From contig NZ_JAAVSH020000001.1 in assembly GCF_011947365.2 (NCBI RefSeq), forward strand, positions 3,765,103 through 3,798,161: DNA of 33,059 nucleotides, in the 5' to 3' direction. The stretch comes from an endosymbiont of Lamellibrachia barhami (GTDB lineage: Bacteria > Pseudomonadota > Gammaproteobacteria > Chromatiales > Chromatiaceae). The position numbers and the translations under genes are program-made. Shown piece by piece: positions 1 through 7,354 of this stretch (positions are counted from its first letter, which is position 1; the number at the start of each line of letters is the position of its first letter). The notes under the pieces were generated by a model. It did not search any database and was not told where the DNA came from. It worked only from the letters and a program-made list of their open reading frames with translations.

Positions 1-1
1 G

Positions 2-1441
2 GACAAACTTCTCAGGGAGCAGAAGAGTGTTCCAGATCTGCAGGGAGCCGTGGTGCTCAGCACCGATGGGCAAAACGCCGGACTCTATCTGGGACCGGAG
101 CAGCAGGTCACACTGACTTGGCAAGGCCTCTCCTGGGCCCGGCAGTTCAAGGACTCGGATCACCAGGGCTCTGAACCCAAAACCGCCGCCGATATTCTCC
201 AACCGGGAGATCTGATCAGAATCCACCGCGAAATACCCCAAGAGGGTGAACCCTACTGGCGTCTGGCGCAGATCCCCAAGGCCGAGGGAGCACTGGTCTC
301 GGTCGATCCTGATAACGGCGCCATTCTTGCGCTGGTCGGTGGCTACGACTTCTATCTAAGCAAGTTCAACCGCATCACCCAGGCCAGGCGTCAACCCGGC
401 TCCGGCTTCAAGGCATTCATCTACTCCGCCGCCCTGGAAGCCGGATACACGCCCGCCAGTCTTATCAACGACGCACCGGTGGTGTTCGATGACCCGGCGC
501 TGGAGGCCTCCTGGCGTCCGGAAAACTACAGCGGCAAATTTTTCGGTCCCACCCGTCTGCGCTACGCCCTGACAAAATCCCGTAACCTGGTCTCCATCCG
601 CCTCCTGCGGGCGATGGGCATCAAGTCCACCCTGGAGTATGTCACCCGTTTCGGTTTCGACAAGGGTAAACTGCCCCGCGATCTCTCACTGGCTCTCGGC
701 AGCGGCGCAATCGCCCCGCTACAGATGGCGGAGGGTTATTCAGTGCTGGCCAATGGTGGCTACCATATCGAGCCCTTCTTCATCGTTCGTATCGAAGACG
801 ACCACCGCGAGACCATCTTTCTGGCCAACCCGGCACAGATCTGCGAAGATCCGCCACCCTCCGCTGCACCGAAAGAACCCACTGAAACGACTGAAGTGAC
901 TGCAGAGCCAACCGTCGATGCGGAGATCCGCTGCGCTGAACGCGTCATCACTCCACAAAACCACTACCTGATGAACTCCATGATGCGCGACGTGGTACAG
1001 CGCGGCACCGCCCGCAAAGCCCGTGCGCTCGGCCGCAAGGATATCGCGGGTAAAACCGGCACCACCAACGATCAGCGTGACGCCTGGTTCAACGGTTTCA
1101 ACCGCAACCTGGTAGCTATCGCCTGGGTCGGTTTCGATAATTTTCAGCCCCTCGGCAGGGGTGAGGTCGGGGGGCGCGCTGCCCTGCCTGCCTGGATCCA
1201 TTTCATGCGCACCGGACTGGAGGGCACTGAAGAGGCGCCTCTGGAGATGCCTGAGGGCATGGTGACCATGCGCATCGACGAAAAGACAGGCAAGCCGGTC
1301 CACGCCGGTCACAAGGGCGCAATCTTTGAGGTCTTTCGCGAGAAATACGCCCCTGAGATCCCCACGCAGGTGAACGGGACAGCCGGCCTACCGGAAACGG
1401 AGAATCTGGACGCCCCGGCCCCGGAGGAGGATCCTTTCTAA
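2..1441 (+). CDS. mrcA: Penicillin-binding protein 1A, C-terminal part (5' end outside window)
   Basis: Bifunctional class A penicillin-binding protein: the inner-membrane, periplasm-facing enzyme that polymerises glycan strands and cross-links peptidoglycan. The frame is open to base 2, so the gene is cut by the window edge; 479 residues remain, against roughly 800 in the family. The missing part would carry the membrane anchor and glycosyltransferase domain. What is seen is the transpeptidase domain: SxxK as SGFK (serine codon at 401-403, after RQPG), SxN as SRN (about 580), and KTGT (lysine codon at 1052-1054). A Pro/Thr/Glu-rich linker (about 845-930) sits between SRN and KTGT, and the C-terminus is acidic and proline-rich. 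Family assignment is firm; mrcA rather than another class A paralogue is inferred from the motif layout. Confidence 0.92.
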   Translation, partial: DKLLREQKSVPDLQGAVVLSTDGQNAGLYLGPEQQVTLTWQGLSWARQFKDSDHQGSEPKTAADILQPGDLIRIHREIPQEGEPYWRLAQIPKAEGALVSVDPDNGAILALVGGYDFYLSKFNRITQARRQPGSGFKAFIYSAALEAGYTPASLINDAPVVFDDPALEASWRPENYSGKFFGPTRLRYALTKSRNLVSIRLLRAMGIKSTLEYVTRFGFDKGKLPRDLSLALGSGAIAPLQMAEGYSVLANGGYHIEPFFIVRIEDDHRETIFLANPAQICEDPPPSAAPKEPTETTEVTAEPTVDAEIRCAERVITPQNHYLMNSMMRDVVQRGTARKARALGRKDIAGKTGTTNDQRDAWFNGFNRNLVAIAWVGFDNFQPLGRGEVGGRAALPAWIHFMRTGLEGTEEAPLEMPEGMVTMRIDEKTGKPVHAGHKGAIFEVFREKYAPEIPTQVNGTAGLPETENLDAPAPEEDPF

Positions 1442-1511
1442 ACTTTAATCTCTGTCAGAAAATATGCCTAAAGGAACGCATGATTTGTTTGATGAGATAC
1501 CGAACGAAAGC

Positions 1512-1576
1512 AGGCCTGATCAAGCATAGCGGAACCGGAGAACCTCTAGCCCGATCCGCTATGCTTGATCAGGCCT
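1512..1576. repeat. Palindromic repeat with perfect 22-bp arms
   Basis: Arms 1512-1533 and 1555-1576 are exact reverse complements around a 21-nt spacer. The right arm with its flanks (1549-1579) recurs with two mismatches at 20289-20319, so this is a dispersed family. It lies downstream of the mrcA stop and may also terminate transcription, though no T-run follows. Just downstream (about 1610-1632) is a GC-rich stretch similar to the elements at 15781-15806 and 25900-25926. The whole interval 1442-1689 otherwise shows no credible gene. Confidence 0.85.
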
Positions 1577-1689
1577 ACGCCCCAGCGAAGATGCTCCTTT
1601 CCCTGTTGGAGCGGCGCCTCGCCGCGAGGGCCAACGCTCAGGACTTCCAGGCAGAATCCTATCCCAATTATCAGCGTCCACCCTGAAAC

Positions 1690-2298
1690 ATGAAAACGAA
1701 TAACCGGGAATCCCAGCGCCGCATCGCCTACGAGGCAGCTCGTATCCTTACCGAACTGCGTTCCGGAGATTACAACTACGCCTGCCAAAAGGCAGCCGAC
1801 CGGCTTGGTCTCGGTAACAGACGCCTGATGCCCAATCGCGATGAGATCGAAAGCGCTCTGCGTGAGCAGCAGCGTCTGTTTCGTGGAGAGGATCAGGCGA
1901 CAGCACTGCAACGTCTGCGCCGTCTCGCCATGGAAGCCATGGGTGCACTTGCCCGTTTCAAGCCACTGCTGGTCGGCCCGGTTTTCGACGGCACTGCCGA
2001 TCGGAACAGCCCAATCCGACTGCACCTCTCTGCCGACACCTCGGAAGAGGTGATCTTTGCCCTCTCGGATCTGCACATCCCCTGGGATGAGAGCCAATGG
2101 AGAATGAAGTTTGGCGACGGTTCAAAACAGACGATACCCGGTTTCCGTTTCCAGGCAGATGGAACCACCATCGAACTGGTGGTACTGCCGACCAAAGGGC
2201 GCTTCAGCAAACCTCTGGATCCCATCGACAACAGGACGACCCAAGGGGCAACCCTGTCACAGCTGAAACAGCTCGACAGCCACACCTCTCCCGTCTAG
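1690..2298 (+). CDS. Conserved uncharacterised protein, possibly nucleotidyltransferase-like
   Basis: A 202-residue soluble protein with no signal peptide or membrane segment. The N-terminal half is helical and Arg/Glu-rich (residues 1-85). The C-terminal half holds a segment beginning GPVFDGTADRNSPIRLHL, followed by alternating strands and an ELVVLPTKGR stretch. I recall similar gammaproteobacterial proteins described loosely as nucleotidyltransferase-like, but I see no decisive catalytic motif and do not assign a reaction. The start ATG at 1690 has no strong ribosome binding site, but no better in-frame start is visible. It follows mrcA on the same strand across a 248-base gap holding a palindrome, so separate transcription is likely. 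The ORFs overlapping it in other frames lack family-like character. Confidence 0.7.
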   Translation: MKTNNRESQRRIAYEAARILTELRSGDYNYACQKAADRLGLGNRRLMPNRDEIESALREQQRLFRGEDQATALQRLRRLAMEAMGALARFKPLLVGPVFDGTADRNSPIRLHLSADTSEEVIFALSDLHIPWDESQWRMKFGDGSKQTIPGFRFQADGTTIELVVLPTKGRFSKPLDPIDNRTTQGATLSQLKQLDSHTSPV

Positions 2299-2314
2299 CC
2301 TCTTGCGTCGTGAT

Positions 2315-2342
2315 GGGCCGGAGACAAATTTGACTCCAGCCC
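2315..2342. terminator. Hairpin between convergent genes
   Basis: GGGCCGGAG (2315-2323) pairs with CTCCAGCCC (2334-2342) with one mismatch. It lies between the stop of the 1690-2298 gene and the stop of the minus-strand 2364-2678 gene, where a bidirectional terminator would be expected. The core resembles the GGAGTCAAA palindromes at 20349 and 26286, so it may be a degraded member of that repeat family. Confidence 0.45.
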
Positions 2343-2363
2343 GGCTCCATCCCGAACATGGCC

Positions 2364-2678
2364 TTACGCCGCGCGTTTCTCCTCTGCCGGCTCATGCAGC
2401 ACTACCGGCCCCAGCTCAGCAAAGGTAAAGAGACGAAATGCCCGTTCACCATTGTAATCCAGCACCCTCAGATCATCGGTTTCGTGCAGATCATTGGCCA
2501 CTACGGTGAAGTGACCACCGTAACGCGCCTTGGCCAGATCGAAGGGAACTTCATAGGCAAGGAATTTATCGATGCCCTTACTTGCGAGTTTTTCCAACAT
2601 CTCAGGCTCTTCTATCGAGGTGTGAGAGGTAAGAATCATCAACGGACCGCTACCAGCCATCAACATAAAGACTTTCAT
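2364..2678 (-). CDS. Small conserved protein of unknown function
   Basis: A 104-residue protein starting MKVFMLMAGSGPLMILTS and rich in charged residues through its middle (GIDKFLAYEVPFDLA, then ANDLHETDDLRVLDYNGERA). The start is well supported by a strong AGGAGG site seven to eight bases upstream. The hydrophobic N-terminus (residues 3-17) looks more like a buried strand and loop than a signal peptide, because it lacks a basic n-region and a clear cleavage site, so a cytosolic location is inferred. I recall near-identical small proteins in sulfur-oxidising Gammaproteobacteria, but know of no established function. It lies 247 bases downstream of gltD on the same strand with its own ribosome site and a hairpin between, so it is probably a separate unit. 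Confidence 0.75.
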   Translation of the reverse strand: MKVFMLMAGSGPLMILTSHTSIEEPEMLEKLASKGIDKFLAYEVPFDLAKARYGGHFTVVANDLHETDDLRVLDYNGERAFRLFTFAELGPVVLHEPAEEKRAA

Positions 2679-2708
2679 GACAACCTCCTAAAGATTCGAC
2701 AGACCACT

Positions 2709-2746
2709 CCGGTCTCGATGTAACGGCTGTAGGGAAACGAGACCGG
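2709..2746. terminator. Hairpin in the gap between gltD and the small downstream gene
   Basis: CCGGTCTCG (2709-2717) and CGAGACCGG (2738-2746) are exact reverse complements with a 20-nt loop. On the minus strand this falls after gltD and about 30 bases before the 2364-2678 start, so it could end the gltD transcript or structure the leader of the small gene. No T-run is evident. Confidence 0.4.
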
Positions 2747-2863
2747 GGAGGACATCGCTGTTATCAACGCCAACTCACTGGCTTTGGAGCAACCCCTAAC
2801 CCGGGGATCTCCATCATCCCTACTCTAATTTTAGTTCATCTCCCGCAGGGAATCACCTTTCCA

Positions 2864-2895
2864 TGTAGGTTGAGTTAGCGCAGCGTAATCCAACA
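2864..2895. repeat. Dispersed short repeat (GTAGGTTGAGTTAGCGCAGC type)
   Basis: The segment matches, from memory, a short sequence scattered through many proteobacterial chromosomes, usually seen as TGTTGGGTTACGCTGCGCTA and its complement. It is partly self-complementary around AGCGCAGCG. It sits 30 bases past the gltD stop. Only one clear copy was noticed in this window. Confidence 0.5.
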
Positions 2896-2925
2896 AACAC
2901 TCTGACTGACGCCGGACGCGTCAAA

Positions 2926-4371
2926 TCATATCCCCGGCAGATCACTCGATCCTGAAAGCCAGACATCCACCGCCCGCGCACACTGCCGCCCTTCGCGGAT
3001 CGCCCACACCACCAGTGACTGCCCCCGGCGCACATCACCGCAGGCGAACACACCCCTGACACTGGTCTGATAGTCCTGCTCATTCGCCGCCACGTTACCA
3101 CGGTGATCGAATGCGACCCTTAAAAACTCCAGCAGCCCCGCATGCACGGGATGAGCATACCCCATCGCCAGCAGCACAAGCCCGGCCGGCATCTGCAGCC
3201 GCTGGTTAGGCAGCGGCTGCTTCGACCAACCGCCATCCGCCTGTTGAATCCACAACAGACGCTGCATCAACACACGGCTTATGCAGCCGTCACTCCCCTC
3301 AAAACTGCAGGTATCCCAGCCCCAGATACGCGCTGCACCCTCCGCCTCTGTATCCGATTCACCCGTTTGCGGCACCGGTTTCGGCCAGTGCTCCAGCACA
3401 TCCGCATCCTTTGAAGGCCGGTCATGGTACTGCACCTGAGTCACCACTTTCGCCCCCTGCCGGATTGCCGTACCCAAACAGTCGCTGCCGGTATCCCCAC
3501 CACCAATCACCACCACCGACTTGTCTCTGGCGTCAATCACAGATGCCGGATCACTCTCATCCCCCGCAACCCGCCGGTTCTGTTGTGAGAGATAGTCGAT
3601 AGCATAGTGAATACCTTTCAACTCACGGCCAGGAACAGCCACCTCACGGGGATGGGCTGACCCACAAGCCAGCACCACCGCATCCGCCGACTGTTGCAGC
3701 TCCGGCACAGCCATCGAAACGCCAACATGAACCCCGGTACGGAAAGAGACGCCCTCTGCTTCGAGCTGTTGCAGACGACGATCCACTATCCGCTTATCGA
3801 GCCGGAAATCGGGAATGCCGTAGCGCAGCAGACCGCCGATGCGATCCGCCTTTTCAAAGACCGTCACCTTGTAACCCGCCCGCGTCAACTGTTGGGCACA
3901 GGCTAAACCCGCAGGGCCTGAACCAATGACCGACACCCGTTGATCCCGTTTATGAACGTTGGGCTGCGGCTGCACCCAGCCGGACGACCAGGCACGCTCG
4001 GCAATCGCCAGCTCAATATTTTTTATCGTGACCGGTAATTGGGCGAGACTGAGAGTACAGGCGTTTTCACAGGGGGCAGGGCAGAGACGCCCGGTGATCT
4101 CAGGAAAACTGTTGGTCGTATCCAGCTGATCGTAGGCACTGCGCCAGTCCCGGCTCTCCACCAACATATTCCACTCAGGGATGATGTTATGCACCGGGCA
4201 GTAGTGGTGGCAGTAAGGCGTACCGCAATCCATGCAGCGGTTCGCCTGTCTTGCCGCCTGTGTATCAGGCATGACATCGACATATTCACCCCAGTGGCGA
4301 ATACGGACTTTGGGATGTTCCTTGGCCGCCTCCTCCCGCAGGCGCCGCAGAAAACCATGGAGATCTCGCAT
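2926..4371 (-). CDS. gltD: Glutamate synthase (NADPH) small subunit
   Basis: Beta subunit of NADPH-dependent glutamate synthase: it oxidises NADPH and passes electrons through FAD and [4Fe-4S] centres to the large subunit, which makes glutamate from glutamine and 2-oxoglutarate in the cytosol. At 481 residues it has the usual family length. Visible motifs: N-terminal cysteines in RCMDCGTPYCHHYCP (about 41-55) and CPAPCENAC (about 97-105) for the iron-sulfur centres; the FAD dinucleotide fold VIGSGPAGLACA (about 149-160); the NADPH fold VVVIGGGDTGSDC (about 287-299); and the C-terminal GVFACGDVRRGQSLVVWAI. No gltB lies beside it; the upstream co-oriented gene is a broken hemerythrin copy. Some BtuB-like confusion is impossible here, but related GltD-like oxidoreductases of other complexes remain a minor alternative. 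A second, broken copy of its first 54 codons is at 9642-9803. Confidence 0.93.
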   Translation of the reverse strand: MRDLHGFLRRLREEAAKEHPKVRIRHWGEYVDVMPDTQAARQANRCMDCGTPYCHHYCPVHNIIPEWNMLVESRDWRSAYDQLDTTNSFPEITGRLCPAPCENACTLSLAQLPVTIKNIELAIAERAWSSGWVQPQPNVHKRDQRVSVIGSGPAGLACAQQLTRAGYKVTVFEKADRIGGLLRYGIPDFRLDKRIVDRRLQQLEAEGVSFRTGVHVGVSMAVPELQQSADAVVLACGSAHPREVAVPGRELKGIHYAIDYLSQQNRRVAGDESDPASVIDARDKSVVVIGGGDTGSDCLGTAIRQGAKVVTQVQYHDRPSKDADVLEHWPKPVPQTGESDTEAEGAARIWGWDTCSFEGSDGCISRVLMQRLLWIQQADGGWSKQPLPNQRLQMPAGLVLLAMGYAHPVHAGLLEFLRVAFDHRGNVAANEQDYQTSVRGVFACGDVRRGQSLVVWAIREGRQCARAVDVWLSGSSDLPGI

Positions 4372-4387
4372 GAATCTCTGACCAATA

Positions 4388-4412
4388 ATGACCTAAGTAG
4401 AGTTTAGGTCAT
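4388..4412. promoter_or_regulatory. Inverted repeat in the gltD leader
   Basis: ATGACCTAA (4388-4396) and TTAGGTCAT (4404-4412) form an exact 9-bp inverted repeat 17 bases upstream of the gltD start. The same structure is retained in the second copy near 9820-9846, with a 10-bp arm. An operator or a leader hairpin is possible; which regulator might bind is unknown. Confidence 0.5.
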
Positions 4413-4516
4413 CTGGTCAGAGTCAGTTGGAAGGTCTGGTTTATCGCTCCATTGTCATCTCGACCATAAAGAGAGACATCAAGGCATTGTGTGGCCAACG
4501 AGTTACCAGGCAGGGT

Positions 4517-4541
4517 AAAAACTGTGGTACGTCCCCTATTT
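4517..4541. repeat. Half-site of the GTGGTGCGTCCCCT palindrome family
   Basis: AAAAACTGTGGTACGTCCCC followed by a T-rich stretch matches one arm of the hairpins at 12891-12951 and 15666-15720. The corresponding place in copy B (about 9880-9900) carries AACTGTGGTGCGTCC. Similar single arms are at 10677-10714 and 11676-11704. Confidence 0.6.
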
Positions 4542-4567
4542 TTACATTCAGCCCACGCTGAAGAGCA

Positions 4568-5014
4568 TCATCCGTGTTTCTGTAAATAGCTGTGCAGAGC
4601 CGGGTAACGCTCCTGTAACCCTGGCGCCAGCAATGGATCCTGGTCAGCTGGCAATGCCCCGCTGGCATAGTCGAAGTCATCCGGACCCAGCTGTTCGGCC
4701 AGCAACGGGAAGGCCTTCTCCTCTTCAAACGTCATGTGGCTGCGCTGATGATCCAGGTAGTCTCGACCAAGCTTCTCCACTTCATCAATCGAGAGACCAC
4801 CCGGTTTACCCAACTGCTCAATGGCCAGCCTGAATTCACGTGTCATGTTCATAATCGCCTGGTGATGAACCAGCAGCTGTTCCAGCGCCTCGCGCCCATC
4901 GTCTGTTCGCGCCAGGTTAATCTGGTAGAGGTGATCTTCAATCGGGTGATGAATGGTGTCGGAGTAGTCTCGCATGTAGTTCGCCACCTCCGTGATCAAA
5001 TCGATCGAGGTCAT
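4568..5014 (-). pseudogene. Hemerythrin-like gene, 5'-truncated duplicate
   Basis: The 148-residue frame is nearly identical to residues 34-181 of the intact hemerythrin encoded at 9936-10481. The homologous DNA stops at about 5035, where a palindrome begins, so the first helix, including the His-containing RDHVHFFKLMD segment that contributes iron ligands, is missing. In copy A the codon equivalent to a threonine in copy B has become ATG, creating an apparent start at 5014 with a purine-rich GGGAGG only one base away. The remaining HHPIEDH, LVHHQ and HMTFEEE motifs are present. A product lacking helix 1 is unlikely to form a diiron site, so I call it a pseudogene, although a short expressed protein cannot be excluded. 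Confidence 0.8.
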
Positions 5015-5038
5015 GCCTCCCTGTTTCAGACGATCTAG

Positions 5039-5099
5039 AGTTTGGGGTCAGAGTAAAAACTCAAAACTCCGAAGAGCGCTGTTACTCTGACCCCAAACT
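5039..5099. repeat. REP-like palindrome, GGGGTCAGAGTAA family
   Basis: AGTTTGGGGTCAGAGTAA (5039-5056) and its exact complement (5082-5099) form 18-bp perfect arms around a 25-nt loop. The element begins within about four bases of the point where the truncated hemerythrin gene loses homology to its intact copy. A second member with one arm mismatch is at 12833-12867. Such palindromes are commonly found beside IS200-like REP-associated transposases, none of which is in this window. Confidence 0.8.
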
Positions 5100-5150
5100 T
5101 CAAAATAGGTTAATGGGGTGACCAATTGAAAGCCAATGCGGCAGTTCAAG

Positions 5151-5223
5151 CGGGCTTTTTCAACAGCCCGTCGCGACGACTACAGATAAAAGGGACGGAG
5201 GGATTTTTTGTTAACCTCCGCCC
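5151..5223. terminator. Two hairpins downstream of the DNRLRE gene
   Basis: CGGGCT (5151-5156) pairs with AGCCCG (5165-5170), and GGGACGGAGG (about 5192-5201) pairs with CCTCCGCCCC (about 5215-5224) with one mismatch. Both stems are flanked by short T-runs. They lie on the 3' side of the minus-strand gene ending at 5332 and probably terminate it. The rest of 5100-5331 shows no credible gene. Confidence 0.45.
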
Positions 5224-5331
5224 CCTTTTTGACCCCTATGAAATTGTAACCAAGGAGAACCAATTATTGACGTGCCCCGGAATCAGGACACGCCAATGCT
5301 TCTCTGTGAACTCAATCGTTCGGATTATTTT

Positions 5332-7050
5332 TTACTTCGAGCGCCATTTATCCTTTTTCACGCTCAGTTCACTCTCACCCAAACTGGCGCTACCAAAATA
5401 ACGCTGTGCGCCCACATCAATGTCCAGCTCAATTGTGCGGGGTAACGTTGTTGCACCAGCCGGGAATGGTGACGCATCAAAATTAGCCTCCAGCTCAAAG
5501 CGCCCTATTGATCCTTTGAGCCCTTCAACCACATAGAGGACTCGGTATACACTGTCGCCCAATGTCCCGATCGTGATGATTGAGGTATCAAGCAACGGAA
5601 AGGGAAGGGTCAGGGTGATCTCCTTGCCTGTTTCTTCCACCTCGATCAGGACACCGGCAGTAACCGTCGTAGCCCCACCGGAAGCATCCACATCGATCAA
5701 AGCCCTACCGTCGATGTCGATTGGGAAGGCGCCACCAATGTCCTTCATCTTGTACTTTATCGTGAGCACGGTTTCCGTGGGCGCAATGATATGGCTTTTC
5801 ATCTTGATCGGGTAATCGGACTCTTTGAAACGGTAACGAGCCCCCTTCCAATCGATCTTGAACTTACTGATGCCATTGGTCGCTTCATTCCCTTCATACT
5901 CCCATTCATCCGCTCCAACTTCAGGCATAAAAGCGACTGTGGTCGGTGGTAAAATCTCGACTCCCGCCACATAAATATCTGCCACCGCTTCCGCTGACAG
6001 AGTCGTGTAGTCTTCCCCAAATGGCAGGCCGATTTCGCCGTGAAATTTCACATAGGAATTTTCGGTGAACTTGACCTTGCTCTTGTCAATTTCAAGGACC
6101 GCAAGTTCGGCTGGGTTCAGGGTTACAGTTTTCGTGGTCTCATCGCTCGCACCTTCAGGATCGGTGACTGTCAGGGCTACATCGTGGGCACCGAAGCCGA
6201 GCGGGATGTCGATAACGCCGCATAGGGCCAGATTACCGACGCAATCAGCCATGCCATCCACCGTCCACTGGAATGTCAGCACGTCGCCAGCATCAGGGTC
6301 GAAGGACCCAGTGCCATCAAGGCGAAGTAAGGCAGTGTTTCCGATGTTGGAGAGCTGCTCGAAGGCGAAATCAGCGGTGGGCGGGGTGTTGGTGGGTCCA
6401 GTCGTTATTGTAAGTACTCCCGGTGTGAGCCTGGTAAGCCCAGCAAACCAAGGACCCCAATCAACCCTTTCTCCGAAACGAGTGTAGAGGACCAACCCAG
6501 CATTTGTCGCTGGCGCCGCTCGCCAATCAGCAACAAGACTTGTAATGTCGAACGAATAGGTGCCGATGGGCGAATACTCGCTACCAAAGGTGCCGATAAA
6601 ATTCGTGGGAACGTATTGTGCGTTGGCCGCACCGCCCGTGTCTTCCTTGATGAGGCTTGGTGATGCCGCCCAAGTAGAACCATCAGCATTCACTGCACCT
6701 AGATATACTTGTGAACCTGTCTGGTAGATATCGAATGAAATCGTCGCAGACGAAATGACGTCTCCAGCCGCTATCTGCCCAGCTGCCGGTCCAAACAGGT
6801 CGTTGAAACGTAGAACGGCATAGTCGTAATACCGTGAGTCCAGGGCGGCCGTAGGTTGCACCAATGCAGTGGCATATGAGTTCAGATTGACCTGGTCAAA
6901 ACTGGCGTGTTCATACCCGGAGTAGGTAACACCTGTACTTACGCCGTCTACCGTTATGTCAGCGCCGTCGCTATAAATGACTTCGGCGGCCCCGGCTGAC
7001 AGTGAAATAAGCATAATGACAGCGAAAGTTAGTGATTTTTTTATTAACAT
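5332..7050 (-). CDS. Secreted DNRLRE / PKD-domain protein
   Basis: A 572-residue exported protein. Residues 1-22 form a Sec signal peptide (basic MLIKK, hydrophobic core, cleavage near SAGAA). Residues 23-215 look like a DNRLRE domain, the beta-sandwich often found in surface or carbohydrate-associated proteins: LDSRYYDYAVLRFNDL, SATISFDIYQTG, TYSFDITSLVADW and GLVLYTRFGER are typical. Residues 220-312 form a PKD-like repeat starting PPTADFAFEQ, with GTGSFDPDAGDVLTFQWTVDG and a VTLTVTDPEG-like edge. The last 260 residues are beta-rich with GISKFKIDWKG and SIGRFELEANF motifs that I do not recognise. No PEP-CTERM or membrane anchor is seen. The ribosome site AAGAGG precedes the ATG, and a sigma-54 promoter lies at 7179-7194. 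The neighbouring sigma-54 activator is its likely regulator. The substrate is unknown. Confidence 0.82.
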   Translation of the reverse strand: MLIKKSLTFAVIMLISLSAGAAEVIYSDGADITVDGVSTGVTYSGYEHASFDQVNLNSYATALVQPTAALDSRYYDYAVLRFNDLFGPAAGQIAAGDVISSATISFDIYQTGSQVYLGAVNADGSTWAASPSLIKEDTGGAANAQYVPTNFIGTFGSEYSPIGTYSFDITSLVADWRAAPATNAGLVLYTRFGERVDWGPWFAGLTRLTPGVLTITTGPTNTPPTADFAFEQLSNIGNTALLRLDGTGSFDPDAGDVLTFQWTVDGMADCVGNLALCGVIDIPLGFGAHDVALTVTDPEGASDETTKTVTLNPAELAVLEIDKSKVKFTENSYVKFHGEIGLPFGEDYTTLSAEAVADIYVAGVEILPPTTVAFMPEVGADEWEYEGNEATNGISKFKIDWKGARYRFKESDYPIKMKSHIIAPTETVLTIKYKMKDIGGAFPIDIDGRALIDVDASGGATTVTAGVLIEVEETGKEITLTLPFPLLDTSIITIGTLGDSVYRVLYVVEGLKGSIGRFELEANFDASPFPAGATTLPRTIELDIDVGAQRYFGSASLGESELSVKKDKWRSK

Positions 7051-7178
7051 AATTAACCTCTTATAATCTATGTTGAGTTATTGTTGCGTTCACACGATCA
7101 AGAACTAGATCAATTATCATGCCCAGCGCATAGCGCCTCGGCTTGCCCCGTGGACCCGATGCGTTACGTTGATAAGAG

Positions 7179-7194
7179 TGCAACATGTGGGCCA
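7179..7194 (-). promoter_or_regulatory. Sigma-54 (-24/-12) promoter for the DNRLRE gene
   Basis: Read on the minus strand the sequence is TGGCCCACATGTTGCA, against the consensus TGGCACRNNNNTTGCW: the -24 GG and -12 GC have the required ten-base spacing and the TTGCA half is exact. The start of transcription would be near 7168, giving a leader of about 118 bases before the ATG at 7050. An activator gene of the matching class ends 160 bases upstream. Confidence 0.7.
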
Positions 7195-7288
7195 GCGGGG
7201 AGCTGGCAAGGAAGAATTTTAATAACGTACTGTTTTACTTGGATTCTAGGGGAGCGAGAAGCTCAGGGAGGCTGGTCGAGGCGGGTCA

Positions 7289-7334
7289 GAACCCACCCTA
7301 TGGGGCGGGTCCCACGCCATAGGGTGGTGGGTTC
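7289..7334. promoter_or_regulatory. Large inverted repeat between activator and target gene
   Basis: GAACCCACCCTATGG (7289-7303) is the complement of most of 7317-7334, with a short bulge in the right arm. Its position 3' of the activator stop suits a terminator, but it is also about 100-140 bases upstream of the sigma-54 promoter, where an enhancer-like activator site is expected. No T-run follows on the minus strand, so I favour neither strongly. Confidence 0.5.
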
Positions 7335-7354
7335 ACCGTATTCTTACACGCAGC

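Larger units (their letters stand above)
4212..5035. repeat. Segmental duplication, copy A (gltD 5' end plus hemerythrin)
   Basis: This segment aligns in direct orientation with 9642-10407. Within it gltD is intact and runs on to the left, but the hemerythrin gene is cut at about 5035. Copy A carries about 70 bases (roughly 4446-4516) absent from copy B. By eye the hemerythrin part differs by only about ten bases in 480, while the gltD part differs far more. Confidence 0.9.

Noticed and set aside
5126-5401. 91-codon plus-strand frame
   Set aside because: It covers two hairpins and then the 3' end of the DNRLRE gene in antisense.
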